Positions 53,901 through 64,000 of a stretch of 64,000 nucleotides of DNA are shown piece by piece (within the stretch, counting starts at the first letter, position 1; the number at the start of each line of letters is the position of its first letter). The position numbers and the translations under genes are program-made. Below the pieces are notes generated by a model, which made no database searches, had not been told where the DNA came from, and worked only from the letters and a program-made list of their open reading frames with translations. The DNA is from Rhabdornis inornatus (lineage: Eukaryota; Chordata; Aves; Passeriformes; Rhabdornithidae): assembly GCA_013397075.1 (NCBI GenBank), contig VWZS01000240.1, positions 924,769 to 988,768 of the forward strand, written 5' to 3'.

Positions 53901-53978
53901 GGTAAAGCAGAGCTCACCTCAGCCTGCACTTTCTCCAGGTTGCACTAACAGCTCGTCCTGAAAAAAAAAAAAAGGAAA
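52593..53978 (+). repeat. Copy 1 of a 1,386-bp direct repeat ending at an assembly gap
   Basis: This block recurs 8,794 bases downstream at 61387-62772. Every open frame that lies within it is duplicated with an identical translation, and the ends (AGGGGGTGCCCTACC to an A13 tract plus GGAAA) correspond base for base. It ends immediately before the N at 53979. The terminal A13-GGAAA is the last sequence of its contig. Confidence 0.95.
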
Positions 53979-53979
53979 N
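53979..53979. other. Single-N assembly gap
   Basis: An isolated N separates the repeat copy from unrelated AT-richer sequence. Some assemblers write a single N for a gap of zero or negative estimated size, which fits an unmerged overlap. Confidence 0.95.
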
Positions 53980-56900
53980 TAAAGCTCAATGCTTTCCCCA
54001 AGTAACCACAAAGGGCTTTCCATCTACAAAACAAACAAATATACAACAAGCAATAAAACCAGTGACCACTGGGCCACTCCAAGTCGCAGTTGTGCCTGTC
54101 TTACAGGACCTCCTCACTGGTGGCCTCGCAGTCCTGAGGCAGAGCGGGAGCAGGGCAAGGACACACTCTGCACCTGAGCAATGCGCTCCTGATGGGGCAG
54201 AGAGCGGGCAGTGCCTGCTGCCATCCCTGCCGAGCGCTCTCGGCCAGCGGGAACTGCCCGCCAACACCCCGCACTGAGACTGGGATTGGAGTATTTTATG
54301 AGTGGGGCACTAGTGGGGCACACACATTCCTCCCCTAAGTGAGCTGAAACACGTCAGGCTCACCTGGGGATGTCATTAGGAACATGTTTCTTCCAGTTTA
54401 CCCGCAAGATCTGAAAGGCGCAGGATGGACAAGGGGGTTTGTACCTTTTAGCCTCATTTCTCTCCAGGGCATAGCAGCCCTTGCTCTGCTCTCAGCTATG
54501 GGCTCTTCTAATGGTTTGCCCTGAGAACCAAACATATGAATGGCTCTTCTGGGAACTTGTGCACCATGCAGTCACTTCCTGCGTGCTATTGTAGACACAT
54601 TTTTCTTACAAAACTAAATTTTTTTTATTGTCAAATCTCAGCTTGGAGACGAAACCCCAGTCAGCTATGTTCATCATCATCAATAAAGTTTCTGTCATTG
54701 GGATTTTATTTTCAGTGCTAGCAATTGTGTGCAACAGGAGAGACTCCATCTCAGAGTCCATAAACCAAACAATTTTGCAGTATTAGATGAGCAGAAAGTC
54801 TGAAACAAGTTCTCTGAGAGGAATCCTGGCCCCATGTCTCGCAATTTTACCAGCCAATCCTTCAGAGAACAGAGATGTCTAACATATTTGATAGCTGTCT
54901 GGTGAAAGTTAAATTTTAACAGTAGTTCTTTTCACACATGAAGTATGAACTATAAGTGGACTAAAAAAAAAAAATAGTGTTTCAGTATCCAACAAATATA
55001 CAGAAAATAGCACATGCCAAAAATCATCAAACTTCATGAAAGAAATAAAAAAAATAGCTTATAAATTAAAGAAAATGTGCAAAGTTGAACTGAATCTATC
55101 AAGATGGTCATAACCATGGCACAAACCTACAAGATCACATTGATCATGTTCCCAAGAAGGCTGATGGCCTAGAACACATACAAAGCCAAGCAGATTATAG
55201 CAGTAAGGGGTGGAAAAACAGTTTCCCTCACATAATGAATGCAAAGTTCTGGAATTTCCATTAATTTCTGGGTTGTAGCAGTTCACAGAATTATGCTTGT
55301 AATCCACTTAAGTCTCTTATGGTGAGTAAAAATAAAGACTTTTTTTTCCCCTTTTTCCACTTTGGAACCTTCAACATCCATATGATAACAAGGAACTGTA
55401 GGGACTAACTGGAGATACTGGATTCAAATATGGCATTAAATTGCTTGAAAAGCTCCACTGATCTAACAGGCAAATGTCTCCTATTATCTTCTCCTTTCTT
55501 TGCAGCTTTCAGCTACATTTTTGTAGGTTTTTTTTCTCTTGCCTAATTGTATTCCTGGAGTTCAAGGGGTAGCCAGGGTCTTTCTTGCAAAGAATGCAAC
55601 TTATACTAGGCTAGATGGCCAACTTTCAGCTTCATAATGCAACTGAAAACCTGTTGAAGATTAAAAAGTCATTAGCCAGTCATTACATGCCAATTAATAA
55701 CAAGTTTTCTCTTCTTGCAAGATAACTGATTAAAGCCCTGTAATACGCCCTAAAAAGCCTCTTTATTTGGTGCCTAATTTGCTTCTCTCTCTCTCTAGCA
55801 AGAATCCCTGAGTAGCTGGAGAAGCACTAGGTAGAATATCAAATAGTTGTTCTGTGTTGAAAGATTCCTGTTAGCAGTCCAGGCCATTAAAGCAGTTCAG
55901 AACAGGAATGAAGTGTTCGATTGCCACATTGAAGTTGAATCCTATTAGCAGTTTAATGCAGATGTAAGCCTAGAGAACAGATTCATTTCAAACTAGTTAA
56001 ACAGTAAGTAAAGCTTCAATGATTTCGTTTACCTAGAACAGTTCCTCTCTGCAGGAGTCACAGTGGGACGTGGAAGAAAAAGCCCTGCATGTGAAGAGGT
56101 ATTTGCATCAGGAAGTTCCAGTAAGAACCTGCTGAATGACAAGAAGGATTTGCATTTTAAAAAAATAGTCTTAGGAGGAAGGAAAAAACCTTAGACACAA
56201 ATGTCCTCTTTAGGTTAATAGTGGTGATAAAATGGCAAATGAGTATGCTCTGTTATCTTACTGTATCTGTTGGTTGTCAGTTCTGCTTGCAGAAGAGCAG
56301 GGGCTGGTTCCTGGGGAATGCAGGTAGCTTATGAGAAAGGTTCAAGCCCTAGTTCATAAACATGTCCTGTGTCTCTAGGTCTTGTAAGCAAAGGAAGTAA
56401 ACACTCAAGGGGATCTGACATCAAGTTAAGTCCCAAATGCTGTATTTTTTCCCCTACTAAGCCACAAATGATGCTTAGCAGCCATTCCTGGAGAAACTGT
56501 TGCCAATATATCCCCTAGATCCTTTACCTTGAGCTCCAGAGATGACAGTTGCAGAGATTCTCATCTCTGATACACAGGAAAACAGGGAAAGCTTTTTTCC
56601 CCCTTCCACCAAGTATTATTATTATCATCCCTTAATGGTCACAGTGATGCTTGAAGCCTGAGGGTGGAGGGTTTTTTTAAGTATTTAGTTAAACAGGTTA
56701 AGCCCTATCTCTGAAGATTGCAAAGTCCAAAATGTAATCAGTAGATGAATCTTTACAGTTAGCAAATGGACCTAGATTTGGAAAACCTTCTGCAAGTTCA
56801 GTCCTTGGGTACACATTATTATTTTTCATAATTAGACCTCACCAGATCACTAAGCTTTCTAATGCCACATAAATTGTGTTATCTAAGTTATTAGTCTATT

Positions 56901-59900
56901 AATGTTATAAGGAAGGGTTTTCTCTTCTTAGGAAGAAAAGCAATCATTAAAAAATTGTTCAGTTGGTTGGATAAATTAAAAAATGCAATTCCTCATCTCT
57001 GAAATTGTCTGATTCCACGTCATGTAGGAAGTCCCACTCCCAGTGCTTCCATGATCCAAGCACATGATGGAGTGAAATGTACATAGTGCCCCACAGACCC
57101 TGGGAGGCAACTGGAGTTAACTCTGCTTCCAATAGCCACCTTCATCTAGGCAACCAGAAATCAGGACTGCATGATGCATATGAAATACCTACAGCCTGCC
57201 ACAGGCTCTTGAGAAAATACCACAGAGAGTCCTTGAAAAGATGAGTATCTGTTGTTTAAAGGAAAAAGGAAAGTAAGAGCCTAACTACTTTGCTAGCTCT
57301 GTGGTTCACATCTAGTCTGACACTAAATGCTAAGCCTCACCTTGGTGTCCTTTTCCAGTTGGCTGTGAAAATCTTTGCACATGTCATAGTCCAGAGGTTC
57401 CCTAGCCCTGCTGGGGGGTGCTGCATTCTCTCTTCTGCTCTGCTACAGCCAAAGCACTGATCATGTCTGCCTCAGAACGGCAGTACACGTGCTCAAAACT
57501 ATTCCCAAGTGCAATAGTTCTAGAAAGGGTACGAGCATACTTACAAATACATTTTCACCATGACATCTAAGTAACATTATTCCATTTTAGAAACCAGAAC
57601 AAAGAGAGGCTGAATGACTGCCTAAAGTCCCCTAGAAGAACCAGTGGTAAAATCAAAACTGAATCTGTGCTTTTGATGGATACTAAATAGAAAATCAGAG
57701 GTATGTATCGTCAGGGTAGAGGTACTATTTGCTTTTCCAGGGCATCAACATCTTTAACACTTCTGCCAGGTATATATATAAAATTACCATTTTAATCAGA
57801 GTAAATAGATTAATTATAAGCTAAAATACTGAGCTTTGAATTATGGGCATTGGGAAGGTTACACAAAAAGTTCTCTGATGGTTACAGTGTGGGGACAGTA
57901 ATCTGCAGCAGAAGAGTAGAGTAAACGGCAGAGGGGCCATCTCTTAAATCAGACAGTGTCAATACTGAAAAGACTTTTTGTTAGTTGCATCCAGCTGAGC
58001 TGAAGGAAATACATTTTTTTTTCCCAGTGATCAATCTATATTGAATCCCTTGTGCAGTAAGCAGCCATGGAAAGGTTTTGTGGAATTAGTATTATAAATC
58101 ACACATTCAATCCCTTTGTGAGTGTTGAAAGCATTGTCATTCTTCTAATCACTATATCCTATCTTTGATCCATAACAAATATGCACACCCAGCTCTACTA
58201 ATCTCCATTATGATTGTAAGATGTCTGTATTTGCCGGTGCCATGCCAGCAGAAATAGTTAACATTTTTCCTCCTCCTAGGATTTTGGGCTTTGTCTTTTT
58301 TTTTCTCCTCTCCCCATTTAAGAACATTGGTATTTCATAATATAATATAATTCAAAATAGATACAAATAAAAAGTTGAAAACAAGACGAAGCTCCTTTAT
58401 TTTAAAACATATTTATAATGAGAACATCAATACAATGAGAAAATCACTTGGTCATTTTGAGTGATAATGATTCACAGATTTATTTTTAGTATGACATGAC
58501 TGTAATATTTCTAAGTATATACTATTTTACTATATAGCCCAAGAGAAATTACATAAGTTACTTCTGAAGTCCATCACACATGGCTGTTATTACAGGCACA
58601 AGGTCAGAGACATTCCCGGCTTCAAATAAGGCTGCATATAATAAACAGAGAAATTACAGCTAAACACATGACAAAGTCTTTTCTGAGATTGGGCCTTTGT
58701 TTGCTTTAGTTTTAATATTTGATTCTATTTGATCATATCAAGGATATACCATATCTCTACCCTCCATTGTCTTTCAGTCAATACAGGAGATTTCCAATTG
58801 GCCATTCCAGTCCAGCTCTTTTGTTCTCTTAGGACAACAGCATGATCGTGAATACATAGGTGTAGATATGCATGTGTTTGTAGATCTCAGGTCTCACAGC
58901 TGAGAACTCAGCTTAGGTGGACATAACAATCCCACCAAATCACAAGAAAAATTTTCACATCACAGCAACAAAAAGAAATGCCCCTCAGAGGGCAGGAAGA
59001 GATGCCTGAAGAGGCTGAAGTTCCAGCTACCTCTAAGGATAATGTTAGAAAAGATTTAAAGGATTTCTGGGAATGGATAGATTTTGGAGCAAATATTCAC
59101 AGATCCTGAAAAGGGGAAAATGGTTGGTTCAATGAGTAATGGCAAAGCCAACCGATGAGCTATGAAATTGTTTGGATGGAAGAGAGAAGTTTTCTCTTTA
59201 GGAGGAACTGAAGGAAAGTTCCGGTGTTAGATTCCCTCTCAATCATCCCAACTTAACACATAAAAAGCCGTGAACACGAAACTACACGCATGGCAGAAAT
59301 ACTTAGGCAGCTGCCTTGCTGGCTAGAAAGGGACAGAGGAGGAATTAATTAAATCTGATTCTTACCTTGTCTCATCCATAGCTGCACAGAGAACTGAACC
59401 CAGGTAATGGAAGCCATGTGGTGGTCTAAATAATCTTCATTATGTCAGTCTCTTTAAACTACTCAGCAGTTTTCAAATTCACCCTTGAAGTACTTGAAGC
59501 AGCAGCAGAAGCTTAGACCTGCTGCTGGAATGACGAACCACTACTAAACAGCTTCTTCCCCTGAGAAGTCCTAACATGCTACTAAATCCAGACCATCCTC
59601 TACTTTCCCATAGGCACTGGTTGTCTATACTGTTTTATGGATCTCATGATTTTAGGGTGTAAGCAGTCAATACGCACATTCTCACATTTCAGTGTAAAAC
59701 TACAGACTGTGTTAGGGTCTCTGGTCATCCTTTTCCAGGACAAGCATCATTTTTGCTACACACAGGTTAGTTATGCCCTGTAATGGAGTAAATGGCCAGT
59801 GTTTCTGTATATCTGTGAAAATGCTGCCACACACCCCACAATTGCTCTCTATCCATGTTAATACAGCTCAAGAAAATGAGCAGTGAATGCAGCTTGAATT

Positions 59901-61385
59901 AATTTATGCTCTAGGAACTGCAAGCTGGATAAAACTGTGGAACTGCTCCCTGGGGAGGAGTTTAAATAAGCCAGCCTTTATCTTGAACATTTGATTCTTC
60001 AGAGCTGTCAGCCAAGGAAGCCATCTAGAATGGATACTGGTATCTTTCAATGCTTTTCTGCAGAACTGCTGTAGAGACAGAGACAGTGAAATGAATCGTT
60101 TTTGCAGCTAAAGTAGAAGATAGCAAACAATTTGAAAATATATTGATATGCATTGAAAGAAAGGTAGCATTCCTTCACTCTTCATCGCTCAAAATTAAAA
60201 GTATCAACCAAGACTACTTTCTGCATAGGAAAGTCAGTTTGCAAAGGAGCTAGAGAAGTATATTAAGATGAACATTACAAACAGCTGATACACTCTGAAT
60301 CTATTGTCCAATACATAGATATTGTTTTTCATCAGTAAAGCAGATATTCTCAAAGATAACTCGCTGCAGGTTTTGGAGAAACAAGACTCTCAGAGAGTGG
60401 AAATATCTTTGTTTCATGCAGCAGGTATTGTTGGGGCAGGGAAGGCCCCATTAAGTTACTGGGGCAACTTTAGCAAAGAAATAATTCTAGAATTCATGCA
60501 TAGGTGCATATCTTATCAAGTATTATTTCTTATACCGGTTTGTTTAGATTAACTAACTACCTCACTAACTACTGCACTCACTACCTTAGTTTGCTTTCTT
60601 TGCTTCCTGCAAAAGTCCATATATATATCTCCTGGAACATCATTTTTGGAACTTCGGTGAGATGCTACAGAGTAGGTGCCATCTCTGCATAATCATATTC
60701 TCATCTCTTCTGATACTGTTTCTTCCATGCCATAGTATTGTGGCTACTTCAAAACGAAACACTCTTTAAAACAAAATAAATCAAGCAAGATTTTAAAAAA
60801 TATATCAAGTAACTGAACAAGAACAGATGCACTGATTGAAATACAGGACAGAAGCATTTACATTTATGTTTCAGTATATCATAACATAAATAAAACAAAT
60901 TATAACTGAAATAAATACCTACATGGCTGCTCTTCAATCAAATTATAATTATCAAGTGCATTTATTCTTGCATAAAGTAAAACACACTTGGTCAATCACA
61001 TACTGAAGTGTGGGCATCCTGCCAGCTGGAGTTCTGAAAACAGCATACATACATCTAACCATATTAGCAAAAATAAACTCATGGTTTACAATGGGAAATT
61101 ATTTACCTAGTTAAGAACTCTTTTGTTACACTATAGAAAAAAAACCCAAAACAACACAGAACAGAAGCTTCCTTAGTCTCATCACTGTAACCATCAGATA
61201 CCAACATTTGTAATTTTTCATTTCGTTATTTGTTCCTCTTTCTCCTTTAATTGGTCAGATACATGAGTATTTTCAGTTGGTGAGATATTTTTTGTTATGT
61301 CGTTCAAGTCCTATTATATCAGCTCTGCAGGATGCCTAGAAAATGAAATGCAATGAACTGCACTGAAAATAAAATAAAATAAAAT
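53980..61385. other. Intervening contig between two gaps, no gene recognised
   Basis: This 7.4-kb segment is bounded by single N's. Its first 300 bases are moderately GC-rich (54050-54280, overlapping short frames on both strands); the rest is AT-rich without identifiable coding exons or complete mobile elements. It ends in an AAAAT microsatellite. Because the flanking contigs share a 1.39-kb end, its placement here is doubtful. Confidence 0.7.
61366..61385. repeat. (AAAAT)n microsatellite at contig end
   Basis: Four perfect AAAAT units run directly into the N at 61386. Simple repeats commonly stop contig extension. Confidence 0.9.
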
Positions 61386-61386
61386 N
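61386..61386. other. Single-N assembly gap
   Basis: An isolated N lies between the AAAAT repeat and the first base of repeat copy 2. Confidence 0.95.
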
Positions 61387-62772
61387 AGGGGGTGCCCTAC
61401 CTTGGGCCAGTCGGAGGAAGGAGGCCACTTGATCGTCACGGTCGAAGACTGGAAGACTACTCTCACTCAGCACAAGCTCAGAAGCAAATGTTGACCCCAC
61501 GCAGTGCCCTCATCTGCCTGGGCCCTGGCCCGAGCGAGAGGAGGGTGGAGAGCCACTTCTCGCCCCTGAGCTCCGGGAGCAGGGGCGCTGGACCGACCGC
61601 CCCGACGGAGGCTCCTCCGGGCGTGTCCGAGGGGACACCCCGGGCTCTTCTAGATGCGAACTCATCCACAGGAGCACAGAACCGGGCGGCTGTGCCTGTG
61701 TGAGGGGGGAAAACAGCCCCCCGATCGGACGCCTTCTCTGTGGGCTCCCCCCAGAAGGAGAAGCACTACCGGCGGTCAGCGACCCCTGCTCCCGGAGCGC
61801 CCAGGATCCCTCCCCGTCCAAAGCACCCGGCTCTGGGCACAGGCACGTTCCCAGACGGTTACTGTTTGCCCTCTAAAATGGGGAAGGATTTCAGGTTGGA
61901 AACAGAAGGGAAGAGATATCTCCCATCGTGGGAAGAAGGTGGGGGGGTCTGGCGGGGTCCCACGATGTTTTCAGCGACCCGCTGCACAGGCTTGGGCCAC
62001 TCTGTAAAGCCGGGTATGAGGGACCCTCTGCAGGAGATAGGTGCGGGCAAACGAAAAGAAGGCTGTACAGTACAGAGCAGGGAATGCATACCGATGCGGA
62101 GATAACCTCGCAGCTCCTTCCCGAGCTGATCGCCTGGCCCGCGCAAGCACTGCCGAGAGAATCTCGTCCAAAAGACGGTGGTATTTTGGGTAAAATCGAG
62201 TAAGACCCTGCAAGTCAAACAGAAGGGCCGGAAGATGCTGCTGCTGCCAGGGGGAAATTAGAGCGGGACGAATTGAAACAGTGCTCCACGTTAAAATTAA
62301 AGCTCCCGCCGCTTGCCTGGGCCGCCTGGCCCACGCGTGGGGAGAGAGCCTGCGGGCGGCGCTCCCGGGCGGCGCTGGAGCTCCGGTCCCCGCGGGCAGC
62401 GCCGTGCCGGGGCCAGCTCCGGTCCCCGTGGCGCTGCGGGAAGCCTCTTCCCGGGGGCTCGGCCACTCGTCCCGGCCAGACAGCGACGAGATTCCCAAAA
62501 CTCAGACCCTTGCTGAGGGGCTTTTGCGGGGCCCAGCTGTTCCTGACAGTGCTGGTAACGCGGTCTCCCCTGGAAGTCCTGTCCCCGCTCCACACGCACG
62601 TATTTCCGTATTTTTTAGGCCAGGTTTTATGTTTGCAACCTTGGCAGAGCGCACTGGTGGAGCCAAGAGCCGAGACCCTGATCCCATCTAGCCGGGTAAA
62701 GCAGAGCTCACCTCAGCCTGCACTTTCTCCAGGTTGCACTAACAGCTCGTCCTGAAAAAAAAAAAAAGGAAA
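61387..62772 (+). repeat. Copy 2 of the 1,386-bp direct repeat beginning at an assembly gap
   Basis: Matches 52593-53978 at a constant offset of 8,794. It starts with the first base after the N. At its right end it continues past A13-GGAAA into ACAATCAAACAAACAAACG without interruption, so this copy shows what should follow copy 1. It carries the same CpG-island sequence, including the two adjacent GC boxes. Confidence 0.95.
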
Positions 62773-63230
62773 CAATCAAACAAACAAACGAAGTGTACAG
62801 AAACTGGTGCTACTCGAACCAGAGCTGGGGAAAGACGCTGTGTAATTTGGGAGAGTGCTACTAACCTGGCTCCCGAAAAACTCAGCTAGGCACAACTGGA
62901 AAGCTCCTGGCTACTACATAGCTTCTTCTCTGCTGAGCCTGCTGCAAAGGAGACTTATAAATCCCGCTGAACTCGCAGAGCATCCTACATTGGGCTTCAC
63001 TACATAAAGGCTCAAGTGCAGGGCAAGGGCAACTACCGAAATACCCACTTTTTCCTGTGGCCGTGGGCAGAGGAGTCCTGACCCTCTTCGGGACTCAAGG
63101 GAGGATTTTCTCCAGCAGGGCTGCACCACAGCAATCGGGCTGAAGAGAATTTCCAGCAGCGGCTGGCTCTGAATCGGGCTTGGTTTTCATATATCAAGTC
63201 GAGAGGCTCTAAACAGATTAAGAGAGGATC
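62773..63230. other. Flank between the two GC-rich blocks
   Basis: Intermediate GC content with a short CAAA run at its start. No exon or regulatory element is recognisable. Confidence 0.5.
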
Positions 63231-63690
63231 CTGCCTGTGCTCTCACCTCGGGGAGCAACCTCAGGAGGGAGCTGAGCCCGCAGCCGGACAACAGGAGGCG
63301 CTGAGGCTTTGCACAACCCCCGGCTCCTCTCCCGGGCAGAGGGCATCCCAGCCGAGGCGGCCCGGGGCCGGCCGGCCCGGAGAGCAGCTTTGCCGGCTCC
63401 ACGTTTGCTCCGCCCGGTGAAACGCCTCCACGGTTTGTAGCAGCATCCGATGAGCGTGGCCGGCTTTGTGCCTGCCCTTTTTTCCAGGTACGGAGTGACC
63501 CAGCATGGGCTGCCCGGCGTCCCGTCGGGTGTTGCTCCCGCGGGGCTGGGCTCTGGAAAGGGATGCAGCACCGCCCCGAGGTCACCCGGCGGGGGGTGCG
63601 GACAGCGGGGTCGCGGGGGCAGCTGCACTCCTGCCAGCATCCCCGCATACGTGCTGCTAGGGGGGGAACCACACTCCCCAAACCTCAAAC
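63230..63690. promoter_or_regulatory. Second GC/CpG-rich block, probable extension of the CpG island
   Basis: Dense in CpG, with clusters such as CCCGGGGCCGGCCGGCCCGG (about 63360-63380) and CGGGGTCGCGGGGG (about 63607). If the contig overlap is collapsed it lies about 0.5 kb beyond the main island, and together they would form one promoter region of roughly 2.5-3 kb. Long overlapping frames on both strands here are composition artefacts. Confidence 0.6.
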
Positions 63691-64000
63691 ACTGAAATGA
63701 TCAAGCCACCACCCAAGGGTTTCTGTTTTCAGACATATACACCGCTTCCATTAGGAAAAAAGGGAGAGTGCTTATACGAAGACCGCAACTTTAGTATTTC
63801 TTAGGTATTCCACTGGGGTTTGTCCCAGTTTCCATGGGTGTAGTTTGACCATTTGAGAAAGCAGGGTTTTAATCCAGTGCTTCTATATATTTAATTTCCT
63901 TCAAGATATATTTTCATATGTTGTTCTCCTCTGCTGATTCCAGAGTTTTGTTTGTTTAGAGGCTTTGACTTAATTCTGTTTCCAGATTAAAAAAAAAAAA
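63690..64000. other. AT-rich flank, nothing recognised
   Basis: Sequence returns to AT-rich after the GC block and the window ends in an A12 run. No feature is identifiable. Confidence 0.5.

Noticed and set aside
52200..53961. Many long overlapping frames on both strands in the GC-rich block, up to 175 codons, repeated at 61392-62755
   Set aside because: They overlap in nearly all frames, are Pro/Arg/Gly/Ala-rich and have no domain. GC-rich DNA has few stop codons, so such frames are expected. Their repetition reflects the duplicated block.
1..64000. Bacterial-type features, CRISPR arrays, tRNA or rRNA genes
   Set aside because: No regularly spaced repeats, no cloverleaf with A/B boxes and no rRNA signature was seen. 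The sequence is vertebrate nuclear in character.

Overview
The window is vertebrate nuclear DNA, almost certainly from a bird. Most of it is AT-rich, with no long open reading frames and no operon-like packing. The recognisable interspersed repeats are avian: a 5'-truncated CR1 LINE (about 40995-42625) plus smaller CR1 fragments, and two families of endogenous-retrovirus solo LTR common in neoavian and passerine genomes. All assignments come from reading the sequence and from remembered family features; no search was run.

Layout. 1-18 kb: AT-rich non-genic sequence with simple repeats and one 45-bp tandem duplication. 18.5-22.7 kb: a repeat cluster holding a minus-strand solo LTR, the 5' fragment of a second LTR family (minus), a CR1 fragment (minus) and microsatellites. 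25.3-27.7 kb: two minus-strand blocks that look like decayed or real 3' coding exons. 29.2-30.3 kb: a full-length plus-strand solo LTR with TATA-like and polyadenylation signals. 28.7 and 31.4 kb: two CTCF-like motifs flanking that LTR in divergent orientation. 31.5-49 kb: AT-rich intronic or intergenic sequence with the CR1 LINE and some splice-bounded candidate exons of uncertain status. 49.2-52.1 kb: a minus-strand gene remnant that keeps a phase-compatible splice junction and acidic C-terminus but carries stops and frameshifts. 52.27-53.9 kb: a GC-rich CpG island. 54-61.4 kb: an AT-rich segment between two single-N gaps. 61.4-63.7 kb: an apparently exact second copy of most of the island, then more GC-rich sequence.

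The most important observation concerns the assembly. A block of about 1,386 bp (52593-53978) recurs at 61387-62772. The first copy ends exactly at the N at 53979 and the second starts exactly after the N at 61386. The simplest reading is that two contigs overlap by this length and were never merged, leaving a 7.4-kb contig (53980-61385) wedged between them. If so, the island is one continuous promoter-type region, and any copy-number claim here would be an artefact.

No intact protein-coding gene can be named with confidence. The apparent genes are partial exons or pseudogene remnants. I found no convincing novel biological system.
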